A DNA stretch of 64,000 nucleotides from [Eubacterium] saphenum (GTDB lineage: Bacteria; Bacillota; Clostridia; Lachnospirales; Anaerotignaceae): the NCBI GenBank assembly GCA_004557645.1, contig SFGI01000001.1, positions 60,359 to 124,358 of the forward strand, read 5' to 3'. Under the pieces are notes generated by a model that saw only the letters and a list, made by a program, of their open reading frames with translations, was not told where the DNA came from and did not search any database. The position numbers were made by a program, and so were the translations under genes. Shown here in pieces: positions 34,805 to 43,145 of this stretch; position 1 is the stretch's first letter; every line of letters begins with the position of its first letter.

Positions 34805-34927
34805 TTCGCCTGAAATTCAAGTTCTCGCCTGCTGAGAATCCAAACTTGCGCCATTCGGCGAAAATGGTGGAGGAGGGGAAGGCTTTTGCCTGAAACTTAA
34901 GTTCTCGCTATCCGAGAAAATGTATTT
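34805..34927. repeat. Imperfect tandem repeat, about 62-base unit
   Basis: Two copies of TTTTCGCCTGAAATTCAAGTTCTCG-type sequence (the second CTTTTGCCTGAAACTTAAGTTCTCG), each ending near GCGCC...TCGGCGAA. The second copy runs into repeat II copy E. Non-coding. Confidence 0.6.
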
Positions 34928-35137
34928 GCGCCCAGTCGGGCGAAGCCTCGGTCAGGCAAACCTGCTGCCCGCCCGTTTGGAACTGTTTCGGCGAAATAGT
35001 AAGGTTCTTCCTTACTTTTTGCGCACAAAAAGTAACAAAAAGCCTGGGAACCACGTCCAAGGTTCCCAGACCCTCCGTGGGATTCAAGGGGAACAAAGTT
35101 CCCCTCGAAACACCCCTCCCCACAAGCCCCTTCGGGC
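34928..35137 (+). repeat. Repeat II, copy E (left of the 79-residue gene)
   Basis: About 210 bases starting GCGCCCAGTCGGGCGAA and containing CCTGCTGCCCGCCCGTTTGG, AACTGTTTCGGCGAAA, AAGTAAC and GGGAACC...GGTTCCC, AGGGGAA...TTCCCCT hairpins. Copy F at 35.5 kb is the same element in the opposite orientation. Confidence 0.8.
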
Positions 35138-35188
35138 AGTATAAAGTGCCTTTTCGGCAAAGCTTGCTGATCTTCCCTTCGGGCAGGC

Positions 35189-35428
35189 TTATATGGCTTG
35201 CTTCAAATCTCTGAATGCATCGAATAATTCTTCCAGTAGTATGTCTAATTTTTCTTCAAAATCATTTAGCTGTTCACTGATGTAAAAAGTTGCCATTGAA
35301 TAATGCACATTCAATTCTTCTTCATTTTTCCAGACAGCGTCTTTTAATACATAAACCAAACCGCAGATACAGTCCAATTCATGGGTCATTTTTTCTAAAA
35401 CTCTTAGCTTTTGTTGCATTTCTTCCAT
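35189..35428 (-). CDS. Small helical protein between inverted repeats
   Basis: 79 residues starting MEEMQQKLRVLEKMTHELDCICG, with an AAAAGGAGG site before the ATG. It is predicted to be wholly helical (EELNVHYSMATFYISEQLNDFEEKLDILLEELFDAFRDLKQ). It lies between two oppositely oriented copies of repeat II and is the only minus-strand gene in the neighbourhood. AT content is higher than in its neighbours. Family not recognised. Confidence 0.65.
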   Translation of the reverse strand: MEEMQQKLRVLEKMTHELDCICGLVYVLKDAVWKNEEELNVHYSMATFYISEQLNDFEEKLDILLEELFDAFRDLKQAI

Positions 35429-35525
35429 TTAAAAACCTCCTTTTTTATAAGATAACATTATATTTCAGGATTTTGTGGAAATGCTACAATTCTGTTGCAG
35501 GCGCGCCACCGCCGCTTTTCTCCAT

Positions 35526-35734
35526 GCCGTAAGGCGCTGTGGGGAAGGGATACCTAAGGGAAACATTGTTTCCCTTAGGCCTCCTGTGGGGGTCTGGGAC
35601 CCATGAGGAGGGGTCCCGGGTTTTTTGTTACTTTTTTTCAAAAAAAGTAAGGAAGAGCTTTTCTGTTTCGCCGAAACAGTTCCAAACGGGCGGGCAGCAG
35701 GTTTGCAGAAGCAGATTTTCGCCCGACTGGGCGC
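35526..35734 (-). repeat. Repeat II, copy F (right of the 79-residue gene)
   Basis: The reverse complement of this block starts GCGCCCAGTCGGGCGAA and matches copy E over most of its length, including GCAAACCTGCTGCCCGCCCG and CTGTTTCGGCGAAA. Within it AAGGGAAAC/GTTTCCCTT and GGGACCC/GGGTCCC stems replace the stems of copy E. Confidence 0.8.
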
Positions 35735-35782
35735 ATCTCGAGAACTTCCGATGTCGATAGCCTTCAGCTAGAAGCGAAACCC

Positions 35783-35811
35783 TTGATTTTCCGCCATTTT
35801 TATGCTACATT
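35783..35811 (+). promoter_or_regulatory. Promoter of argS
   Basis: TTGATT, 17 bases, TACATT, 51 bases before the argS start and after repeat II copy F. Confidence 0.55.
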
Positions 35812-35861
35812 AAATAGAAGTATGTCCCTTTCTTGACAGGGATTTTTTGGAGGGAAAATTT

Positions 35862-37562
35862 ATGGATTTTAAAATAGAAATTGCAAAACTTCTGGCTGCA
35901 GCTGCGGATATCCCCGTAGAAGACGCAGCCGCAGCTGTGGAAATTCCTGCGAAAAAGGAAATGGGTGACTTTGCTTACCCCTGCTTCCGTCTGGCAAAGG
36001 TTTTCCGCAAAGCACCCCCGATGATTGCCAACGAGTTGATTGAGAAAATCGAAAAGCCCGATTTCATCGCAAAAATGGAAGTAGTTGGCGCCTATATCAA
36101 CTTCTTTGTGGATAAGGGCGTTTACGCAAAGCAGGTGCTTTCCGCTGTTTTGGAACAGAAAGAAAATTACGGCAAAAGTGACATAGGCGCAGGCAAGACT
36201 GTTGTCATCGACTATTCCTCTCCCAATATCGCAAAGCCTTTCCATGTAGGTCATCTGCGCTCTACGGTAATCGGTAACGCGATTTACAAAATTCACGAAG
36301 AACTGGGCTACCATTGCGAAGGTATCAACCATCTGGGCGACTGGGGCACTCAGTTCGGCAAGCTGATCGTTGCCTATAAAAACTGGGGCAGCAAGGAAGC
36401 CGTGGAAAAAGACGGTATCCAGGAACTGATGCGGATTTATGTAAAGTTCCACGATGAAGCAGAAAAACATCCTGAGCTGAATATGGACGATGAAGCCCGT
36501 CTGTGGTTCGTAAAGATGCAGGAAGGGGACGAGGAAGCCCTGACCCTGTGGAAATGGTTCTATGATATCAGCATCAAGGAATTTGAACGTGTTTATGAAA
36601 TGCTGGGCGTAAAATTCGATGCTTACACAGGCGAATCCTTCTACAATGACAAAATGGATGCTGTTGTGGAAGAATTGAAGGAAAAAGGCCTGCTGAAGGA
36701 ATCTGAAGGTGCCATGATCGTAGATCTGGAGGATAAAAATATGCCTCCCTGCCTGATCATCCGTAAAGACGGCGGCACACTGTATGCCACAAGAGATATC
36801 ACTGCGGCACTGTACCGCAAGAAAACATATAATTTCGATAAGTGCATTTACCTGACCGCTCTGGATCAGAACCTGCACTTCGCCCAGTGGTTCGAAGTAA
36901 TCCATAAAATGGGCTACGATTGGTATAAAGACCTGATCCATGTTCCTTTTGGTCTGGTTTCTCTGGACAGCGGTAAGCTTTCCACTCGCCATGGCCATGT
37001 TGTCCTGATGGAAGACCTGCTGAATCAGGCTTGTGCTGAAACAAAACGCATCATCGAAGAAAAGAACCCCAATCTGGATAATAAAGAAGATGTTGCAAAA
37101 CAGGTTGGTATTGGTGCTGTTATCTTCAATGACCTGTATAACACAAGAATCAAAGACGTTGTGTTCTCTTGGGAAAGAATGCTCAACTTCGACGGCGAAA
37201 CAGGTCCTTATGTACAGTATACCCATGCCCGTGCCTGCTCTATCCTGAAACGTGCAGGGGAATTGAATTTTGAAAATATCGATTATACGACCCTGTCCGA
37301 TGAAGCATCTCTGGATGTCTGCAAGCTGCTGGAAGCCTTCCCCGATAAGATCAAGGATGCAGCAGCAAAGCTGGAACCTTCCGTAGTCACAAGACATCTG
37401 GTTGCCATCGCTCAGGCTTTCAATAAGTTCTACCATGATAATCCTATCCTGAACAGCGAACCCGAAGTAAGACAGGCTCGTCTGGCTGTGGTTGTAGCAG
37501 TGAAAACTGTCCTGAAGGAAGGTCTGCGTCTGCTGGGTATTTCTGCACCGGAACAGATGTGA
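35862..37562 (+). CDS. argS: Arginyl-tRNA synthetase
   Basis: 566 residues from the ATG at 35862 (MDFKIEIAKLLAAAADI), after a GGAGGG site. It charges tRNA-Arg. The class I signature is SPNIAKPFHVGHLRSTVIGN near residue 122 (HVGH as the HIGH motif), preceded by the N-terminal Add-1 domain. The catalytic core continues with CEGINHLGDWGTQFGKLI, and the C-terminal anticodon domain ends NPILNSEPEVRQARLAVVVAVKTVLKEGLRLLGISAPEQM. As usual for ArgRS there is no canonical KMSKS; SGKLSTRHGHVV takes that place. Confidence 0.97.
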   Translation: MDFKIEIAKLLAAAADIPVEDAAAAVEIPAKKEMGDFAYPCFRLAKVFRKAPPMIANELIEKIEKPDFIAKMEVVGAYINFFVDKGVYAKQVLSAVLEQKENYGKSDIGAGKTVVIDYSSPNIAKPFHVGHLRSTVIGNAIYKIHEELGYHCEGINHLGDWGTQFGKLIVAYKNWGSKEAVEKDGIQELMRIYVKFHDEAEKHPELNMDDEARLWFVKMQEGDEEALTLWKWFYDISIKEFERVYEMLGVKFDAYTGESFYNDKMDAVVEELKEKGLLKESEGAMIVDLEDKNMPPCLIIRKDGGTLYATRDITAALYRKKTYNFDKCIYLTALDQNLHFAQWFEVIHKMGYDWYKDLIHVPFGLVSLDSGKLSTRHGHVVLMEDLLNQACAETKRIIEEKNPNLDNKEDVAKQVGIGAVIFNDLYNTRIKDVVFSWERMLNFDGETGPYVQYTHARACSILKRAGELNFENIDYTTLSDEASLDVCKLLEAFPDKIKDAAAKLEPSVVTRHLVAIAQAFNKFYHDNPILNSEPEVRQARLAVVVAVKTVLKEGLRLLGISAPEQM

Positions 37563-37711
37563 TATGAGTAGGCATGGGGCTTTCTTCCCAAGCCTAGCCG
37601 GAGCGGCAAAGCCGCCAAGGGCGTAGCCTTACGAATGGTCATTGGCAGCGTTAGCTGTCGGATTTCATGCATGAAAGTTAAATTTTCTTTTTGAAAGAAG
37701 GTTGTTTTTGT

Positions 37712-38680
37712 ATGAAAAAGCTGAAATTGTTTTATAATCCCTTTTCCGGGAATAAAAGCTTTAAATTTGATCTGGATGTCTGCATTGGCATTTTTCAGGA
37801 GGGTGGCTATGAAGTCCATCCCTTCCGTACCCTGCACCCTGGGGATATCGATAAGCATATTGCCCAGATGGACCCCAATTATGATATCGTCGTTGCCTCC
37901 GGTGGGGATGGTACGGTAAATATCGTGCTGAATGCCATGATGAGAAGGGGACTGCATATTCCTCTTGGCATCATCCCTTCCGGCACAGCCAATGATTTTG
38001 CTACCTATCTGGGTTTCAAGAGCGGACAGGTGGAGGATGTTTGCAAGACCATCGTTTCCACAAAACCTGTGGATATTGATTTAGGTCTGGTGAATGATTC
38101 GATCTTCTTCATCAATGTATGCGCCGGTGGTTTCTTCACCAATGTTTCCCAGACGGTGGATAAGGATGTGAAAAATGCACTGGGCAGCCTTTCTTACTAT
38201 TTAAAAGGCGTGGAACAGCTGCCCCAGTTTAGAAAGATTCCTTTCCGCATTACCACCAGTAAGGAAGTCATTGAGGAGGGTTTGTATTTCTATATGATCC
38301 TCAATTCTGCGGGAACGGGCGGTTTTACAAACCTTTCCCCGGAAGCATCTATCACCGATGGGGAATTTGAATTCATTGCTATCAAGGGTCGTCCCCTCAT
38401 CGAAATGACCCCTGCCCTGATGAAAATGATCACAGGGGAGCATATCCATGATAAAAACGTTCTGTATCTGAAGGATCATTATTTCAAGATCGAATGTCTG
38501 GATGAGACTTTCAAGATCATGGAATCTACGGTGGATGGGGAAATGGGCCCCGATATGCCTTTTGATGTGAAGGTCATTCCCAAGGCGATCCCTGTCTTTG
38601 GAAAATTCGATGAGGTTGACAAGCATAAACCAAATATTATGGAGTTTCTGAAAAATGCAGGCGTGCCAACAAAGCTTTGA
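37712..38680 (+). CDS. Diacylglycerol/lipid kinase family protein
   Basis: 322 residues from the ATG at 37712 (MKKLKLFYNPFSGNKSFK). It carries the catalytic motif VVASGGDGTVNIVLNAMM near residue 65, PLGIIPSGTANDFATYLG near 90, and the C-terminal beta-sandwich with LNSAGTGGFTNLSPEASITDG. It phosphorylates a lipid such as diacylglycerol with ATP, on the inner face of the membrane (YegS/DgkB type). It ends 5 bases before the first parS site and is transcribed towards parA. Confidence 0.93.
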   Translation: MKKLKLFYNPFSGNKSFKFDLDVCIGIFQEGGYEVHPFRTLHPGDIDKHIAQMDPNYDIVVASGGDGTVNIVLNAMMRRGLHIPLGIIPSGTANDFATYLGFKSGQVEDVCKTIVSTKPVDIDLGLVNDSIFFINVCAGGFFTNVSQTVDKDVKNALGSLSYYLKGVEQLPQFRKIPFRITTSKEVIEEGLYFYMILNSAGTGGFTNLSPEASITDGEFEFIAIKGRPLIEMTPALMKMITGEHIHDKNVLYLKDHYFKIECLDETFKIMESTVDGEMGPDMPFDVKVIPKAIPVFGKFDEVDKHKPNIMEFLKNAGVPTKL

Positions 38681-38685
38681 TTGAA

Positions 38686-38701
38686 TGTTTCACGTGAAAC
38701 A
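38686..38701. promoter_or_regulatory. parS: parS site 1
   Basis: TGTTTCACGTGAAACA, an exact match to the 16-base parS consensus bound by ParB/Spo0J. It lies five bases after the lipid kinase gene and 116 bases before parA. Confidence 0.95.
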
Positions 38702-38729
38702 TATAAAAAAATAGAGAAAAAATGAGGAA

Positions 38730-38752
38730 TGTTTCACGTGAAACATTCCTTT
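38730..38752. promoter_or_regulatory. parS: parS site 2, embedded in a terminator
   Basis: A second exact TGTTTCACGTGAAACA (38730-38745) sits within the larger perfect palindrome GGAATGTTTCACGTGAAACA, TTCC (38726-38749), which is followed by eight T. So the same bases form a ParB-loading site and an intrinsic terminator for the upstream gene. Confidence 0.9.
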
Positions 38753-38816
38753 TTTTTATCTCTTATGCTATAATCAATACAGAAATAGAACCAAAGGCAG
38801 AAAGGCGGGAAAAATA

Positions 38817-39590
38817 ATGAGCAAAGTAAGAGTCATTGCGGTGACGAATCAGAAAGGCGGCGTGGGCAAAACCACCACAGCCATCAATCTTTCCGCCTGC
38901 CTTGCGGCAGAAGGGAAGAAGGTCCTTGCCGTGGATGCGGATCAGCAGGGCAACACCACCAGCGGTCTTGGCTTGGATAAGAATGGCGTTCCTCTGACCA
39001 TCTATGATGTATTTTTAGGGGAAGCTACCATGGCAGAGGTGAAACAGCCCACCTGCGTGGAGGGGCTTGAGGTTGTCCCTGCCAATATCAACCTGACTGG
39101 GGCGGAAATTGAGTTGATCGGCAACGAAAAACGGGAATTTATCCTGCGGGAAGCTCTGGCGGAAATGAAGGATAATTACGATTTTATCATCATCGACTGT
39201 CCTCCTTCCCTGAATATGATCACCGTCAATGCCCTTGTGGCGGCGGATACGGTCTTGGTTCCCATCCAGTGTGAATATTTCGCCCTGGAAGGCTTGGAAC
39301 AGCTGCTGCACACGGTAAACCTGGTAAAAAAACGACTGAATCCCGATCTGGAGATCGAAGGCATTGTTTTCACCATGTTTGATGCCAGAACGAACCTTTC
39401 TCTGCAGGTGGTGGAGGAAGTGAAACGCTCTCTGGGGCAGAATGTATATCGCACCATCATTCCCAGAAACGTGCGCCTTGGGGAATCCCCCAGCCACGGC
39501 CTGCCGATCAATCTCTACGACCCCAAATCCAAAGGGGCAGAGGCTTATGCATTGTTGGCAGAAGAAGTCATGGAAAAGGAGTGGAATTGA
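38817..39590 (+). CDS. parA: Chromosome partitioning ATPase ParA/Soj
   Basis: 257 residues. The deviant Walker A is NQKGGVGKTTTAIN at residues 11-24, and DADQQGNTTSGLG and IIDCPPSLNMITVNAL complete the ParA ATPase motifs. It moves ParB-parS complexes and in Bacillus also regulates DnaA. A -10 TATAAT at 38769 gives a start site after parS 2. It is followed two bases later by parB, so the two are a coupled operon. The operon is 20 kb from oriC and separated from mnmG/rsmG, its usual neighbours. Confidence 0.97.
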   Translation: MSKVRVIAVTNQKGGVGKTTTAINLSACLAAEGKKVLAVDADQQGNTTSGLGLDKNGVPLTIYDVFLGEATMAEVKQPTCVEGLEVVPANINLTGAEIELIGNEKREFILREALAEMKDNYDFIIIDCPPSLNMITVNALVAADTVLVPIQCEYFALEGLEQLLHTVNLVKKRLNPDLEIEGIVFTMFDARTNLSLQVVEEVKRSLGQNVYRTIIPRNVRLGESPSHGLPINLYDPKSKGAEAYALLAEEVMEKEWN

Positions 39591-39591
39591 T

Positions 39592-40494
39592 ATGGCAGTG
39601 AAGAAAAAAGGATTGGGTGCAAAGGGGCTTGGGATCAATGCCCTGATCAATACAGAATTGGAAGATATGCGTGTGGCGCAGCCTCAGGCAAAAAAAGATG
39701 AAGCTGTGGTGGAATTGGAGCTGGACTTGATCGAGCCCAACCGCAGACAGCCCAGAAAATATTTCGATGAAACAGCTTTGGAAGAACTGGCGGTTTCCCT
39801 GAAAACTTATGGCATGATCCAGCCCATTGTAGTCAAAAAATCAGGGGATTATTATGAAATTATCGCCGGGGAACGCCGCTGGCGGGCGGCAAAGATCGCC
39901 GGCATGGAAAAAGTGCCTGTGGTAGTGAAAAAATGGGAGGAAGGAGAGGCTTTTGAAGCGGCTTTGGTGGAAAACCTCCAGAGAGAAGACCTGAACCCCA
40001 TGGAAGAAGCGGAAAGCTATCAGCGCTTGCAGGAGGAATTCGGCCTGAGTCAGGAAAAAATTGCGGAAAAGGTAGGCAAAAGCCGTTCTGCTATCACAAA
40101 TTCCCTGCGTTTGCTGCAGTTGGACCCTCGTGTCCGTAATTTCGTTGTGGAAAATAAGCTGACCAGCGGACATGCCCGCACACTGCTGTCCATCACCGAC
40201 GGAGATACCCAGTTTGAGCTGGCAGAACATATTATTGAAGAAGGGCTCAGTGTCCGTGCTGTGGAGGCATTGGTAAAAGCCCGTCTGGCAAAGGCGGAAA
40301 AAGCTGACGAAGAAAAGGAAGAAGCGGCGAAGGTGGACGAAACAGCCTACCGTGCCATTGAAGATGACCTGAAATCCCTGTTTTCCACAAAGGTCAAGCT
40401 GAAACCTATGGGAAAACGGAATAAAGGCAAAATTGAAATCGAATACTATTCTGAAGATGATTTGGAACGTCTGTTGGCGCTCCTGAAACGATAA
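39592..40494 (+). CDS. parB: Chromosome partitioning protein ParB/Spo0J
   Basis: 300 residues from the ATG at 39592 (MAVKKKGLGAKGLGINALI); the frame is open far upstream but overlaps parA. The CTPase/ParB-N domain has LIEPNRRQPRKYFDE, IVVKKSGDYYEIIAGERRWRAAK and VENLQREDLNPMEEAESYQRL, and the helix-turn-helix LSQEKIAEKVGKSRSAITNSLRLL recognises parS. The C-terminal dimerisation part is charged and ends NKGKIEIEYYSEDDLERLLALLK. With ParA it segregates origins using the two parS sites just upstream. Confidence 0.97.
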   Translation: MAVKKKGLGAKGLGINALINTELEDMRVAQPQAKKDEAVVELELDLIEPNRRQPRKYFDETALEELAVSLKTYGMIQPIVVKKSGDYYEIIAGERRWRAAKIAGMEKVPVVVKKWEEGEAFEAALVENLQREDLNPMEEAESYQRLQEEFGLSQEKIAEKVGKSRSAITNSLRLLQLDPRVRNFVVENKLTSGHARTLLSITDGDTQFELAEHIIEEGLSVRAVEALVKARLAKAEKADEEKEEAAKVDETAYRAIEDDLKSLFSTKVKLKPMGKRNKGKIEIEYYSEDDLERLLALLKR

Positions 40495-40506
40495 GGATTG
40501 AAGGAT

Positions 40507-41436
40507 ATGATCGAATTGACACAGGAAATGATAGCGATCCTGCTGTTGGTACTGGCGGCGGCGGTGGTCGTATTATTCATCCTCTGCATCGTGCTGTTCG
40601 TCAAGTTCAGCGGGCAGAAGAAGAAATATGATTATTTTATGGGGGCAAATCGCAGACCTTCCCATAATCTCGAAATGAAAATTGAAGAATATTTTGAAAC
40701 CTCCAAGCGCATCGAAGAAAAATACTCCAAGCTGCTGGATATGGTGACGGATATGGATAAAACAGATAAATCCAAGATCCAGAAGGTGGGTCTCATCCGT
40801 TATAATCCCTTCGATGAAATGGGCGGCAACCTTTGTTTTGCTCTGGCCCTTTTGGATGGCAACGATAACGGCGTTGTGCTGAATGGCATCCATAGCCGTA
40901 CCGGTTCCTTCACCTATGCCAAGCCCATTGAAATGGGCGTCAGCACCTATATGCTTTCTGAAGAAGAAGTGAAGGCAGTGGAAATGGCGAAGAACAACAG
41001 CTATGAACCGGAACACGAAAAAGTCGTGAAGGTTCGCTTCAAACCCACCTTCCGTCGGAAGGATAAGGATGCTGCCATGGAGGAACAGATCACATTGGAT
41101 CAGGTGGAAATGGTGGATGAAACCGAAGAAACAGCACCTGCACCCAGAATGTCTTCCATCGGCGATGTGACCGAAGCAGAAAAAGAACTGATCTTAAAGG
41201 AAGAAACTCTGGCGGGAAAAATCGCCGCAGCGGAATCTATCCTAAAAATGCGGGAAGAAGCACGGGCCGCAGAAGCCATGGAAGCTGCGGAAAAACAGGA
41301 ACAGGCTGTGGAAACCACAGAGGAACCTGTGGAAGAAACAGAAATTCCCGAGCCTGTTTTCATGGAACCTGTATTTATGGAGCCTGTTTTCTTGGAAAAA
41401 ACCGAGGAAGAAGAGGAAGAAAACGAAGAAAATTAA
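40507..41436 (+). CDS. DUF4446 membrane protein with acidic repeat tail
   Basis: 309 residues from the ATG at 40507; an in-frame TTG nine bases upstream is less likely. One membrane helix (AILLLVLAAAVVVLFILCIVLFVKF) precedes the DUF4446 domain: SGQKKKYDYFMGANRRPSHNLE, LIRYNPFDEMGGNLCFALALLDGNDNGVVLNGIHSR and SYEPEHEKV. The family is a regular neighbour of parB in Firmicutes with no known function. The C-terminal third is unusually long and acidic and contains a tandem EPVFM repeat (three copies). It follows parB by 12 bases, so it is in the same operon. Confidence 0.85.
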   Translation: MIELTQEMIAILLLVLAAAVVVLFILCIVLFVKFSGQKKKYDYFMGANRRPSHNLEMKIEEYFETSKRIEEKYSKLLDMVTDMDKTDKSKIQKVGLIRYNPFDEMGGNLCFALALLDGNDNGVVLNGIHSRTGSFTYAKPIEMGVSTYMLSEEEVKAVEMAKNNSYEPEHEKVVKVRFKPTFRRKDKDAAMEEQITLDQVEMVDETEETAPAPRMSSIGDVTEAEKELILKEETLAGKIAAAESILKMREEARAAEAMEAAEKQEQAVETTEEPVEETEIPEPVFMEPVFMEPVFLEKTEEEEEENEEN

Positions 41437-41440
41437 AGGA

Positions 41441-41466
41441 AAGGGGCAAAAAAAGCCCCTTTTTTG
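41441..41466 (+). terminator. Terminator of the parAB operon
   Basis: AGGGGC, seven A, GCCCCT and a T-run. Confidence 0.75.
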
Positions 41467-41475
41467 GTATCTATT

Positions 41476-41590
41476 CTGTGGACAAAACCTGTGGATAAGT
41501 TGAAATCTTTTCCACATTTTGTGGATAACTTGTGAAGGAATGGCAGTTATCCAGTAAGTTTTCCACAATATCAACAGGGTTATCCACAGG
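41476..41590. promoter_or_regulatory. DnaA-box cluster upstream of the HAD gene
   Basis: Three perfect DnaA boxes at 41490-41498, 41520-41528 (TGTGGATAA) and 41580-41588 (TTATCCACA), with a degenerate one near 41547, lie in about 115 bases between the parAB operon and the HAD gene. The spacing and orientation resemble the DnaA-box clusters that lie outside oriC in Bacillus and affect initiation or gene expression. Confidence 0.75.
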
Positions 41591-41627
41591 ATAGGAAGAA
41601 GCATTTATGTAAACAAAGGAGGCCGAA

Positions 41628-42431
41628 ATGGGCTATAAAATGGTATTTTCCGACATGGATGGCACATTATTATGGAAAGGAGTCCGCGTTTCTGTGGAAA
41701 ACTCTGCTGCTATCCGCAAAGCTGTGGATAAGGGAGTGGATTTTGTGATCTGCACCGGACGGGGCGTTTTTGGTGTGGAAGAGCATCTGAAAGAATTGGA
41801 TCTGATTGGCAAAAAAGGCTATGTCATTTGCCAAAATGGGGCGGCAGTTTACGATCTGCGGGATATGAGACTGGTGCTGAAAGAAAGCTTTTCCCCTAGC
41901 CTGCTGAAGCCTGTGGCGGATTTTGGCAGAAAGCTGGGTCTGGAATTGTTCTATTATGATGACCGCAACTTCATGGCGGAGCAGATGACAGGGGTGGTGA
42001 AGTCCTATTGCAAGGTTATGCGGACAACTCCCCGTATCGTGAAAGACCCCACGGAATATGAGGGGGAATTTACGAAATGCCTGTTCAGCGGTCCCAGGGA
42101 AGCCCTGGAACAGGTGAAAGCCTATGCGGAGGAGCTGCTGGGGGATCAGGTGAATCTCTTCTATTCTGCAGAGACCTATCTGGAATTTGTGAAAAAAGGC
42201 GTCAGCAAGGGCAATGCTCTGGAAGCCACCGCCAAAGAAGCCGGCGTGGACCTGAAGGATACCATCGCCATTGGCGACAGCGATAATGATCTGCCCATGA
42301 TATTAAAAGCGGGCCTGGGTGTTGCCATGAAAAATGGGGAAGCCCACGTGAAGGCTGTGGCGGATTATATCACCCAACGGGACTGCGAGGAAAATGGCGT
42401 GGCGGAAGTCATTGAAAAATTTATATTTTAA
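41628..42431 (+). CDS. HAD-superfamily phosphatase (Cof type)
   Basis: 267 residues. Motif I is SDMDGTLLW at residues 8-16 with both catalytic aspartates, motif II is in VICTGRG, a lysine follows in VSKGNALEATAKEAG (motif III) and motif IV is IGDSDNDLPMI near residue 222. The cap domain is of the Cof (C2B) type. It hydrolyses small phosphorylated metabolites; the substrate is not given by the sequence. A cluster of DnaA boxes lies just upstream and may affect its expression. Confidence 0.93.
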   Translation: MGYKMVFSDMDGTLLWKGVRVSVENSAAIRKAVDKGVDFVICTGRGVFGVEEHLKELDLIGKKGYVICQNGAAVYDLRDMRLVLKESFSPSLLKPVADFGRKLGLELFYYDDRNFMAEQMTGVVKSYCKVMRTTPRIVKDPTEYEGEFTKCLFSGPREALEQVKAYAEELLGDQVNLFYSAETYLEFVKKGVSKGNALEATAKEAGVDLKDTIAIGDSDNDLPMILKAGLGVAMKNGEAHVKAVADYITQRDCEENGVAEVIEKFIF

Positions 42432-42470
42432 GCAAATAGTAGATGAACTGTTTTAATTGAGGTGGAAGAA

Positions 42471-43142
42471 ATGGCAGATAGTAGTCACTATATAAGAAAA
42501 AAACTATTCGAAAAATTTGAATTTCAAAATTATGGACATGCTTTGGAGATATTATATGAAGCATTTCCTCAGGAATGGGAGGAGATACAGGATTGTTTAG
42601 AAAAACTGTTTATTTCTATAGATGATTTAAAGGCAGCCGGTGGAAATGAAACAGCAATTCCCAAAAAATTTGATGATATCTTATATCCCTTGGGTTGGAG
42701 AGAAATCAGAATTACAGGTGATTTATTGGTAAAGATGTATCCAAGAAAGGCGAATCAAAGGGGGCGTTTTTCTGAGGAACCATTTGATGAAAAAGTAATA
42801 GAAGGATATATTGACGGACATAATATAGATTTTATTAAAGATAAAGTAGCTTTTGACTTAGAGTGGAATAGTAAGGATCAAACGTTCGATCGTGATTTGC
42901 TTGCAATGCGGACTTATTTTGATTGCGGTTTGATTGAGGTTGGAGTTATTGTAACTAGATCAAAGGAGTTAAATGATATTTTCAAAGAAGTTACAGATAA
43001 GAATGGTAATGCTTTAATTAAAAAATATGGAGCAAGTACAACATGGATGGGAAAATTAGAGTACAGATTAAAGTCTCGAAGGAATGGTGGATGCCCAATT
43101 TTGGCTATTGGGATCAAAAAATCTTGTGTAGAGGGGTACTAA
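42471..43142 (+). CDS. BglII/BstYI-family type II restriction endonuclease
   Basis: 223 residues from the ATG at 42471 with a TGAGGTGGA site (an in-frame GTG lies nine bases upstream). The catalytic segment DGHNIDFIKDKVAFDLEWNS carries D120 and the E131-x-N133 pair of the D...ExN/Q metal site used by BglII-type enzymes, followed by DRDLLAMRTYFDCGLIEVGVIVTR. The family cuts (A/R)GATC(T/Y)-like sites, leaving GATC overhangs. Composition is strikingly AT-rich compared with flanking genes, and the pair is inserted between chromosomal genes, so horizontal transfer is likely. Confidence 0.85.
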   Translation: MADSSHYIRKKLFEKFEFQNYGHALEILYEAFPQEWEEIQDCLEKLFISIDDLKAAGGNETAIPKKFDDILYPLGWREIRITGDLLVKMYPRKANQRGRFSEEPFDEKVIEGYIDGHNIDFIKDKVAFDLEWNSKDQTFDRDLLAMRTYFDCGLIEVGVIVTRSKELNDIFKEVTDKNGNALIKKYGASTTWMGKLEYRLKSRRNGGCPILAIGIKKSCVEGY

Positions 43143-43145
43143 CTT

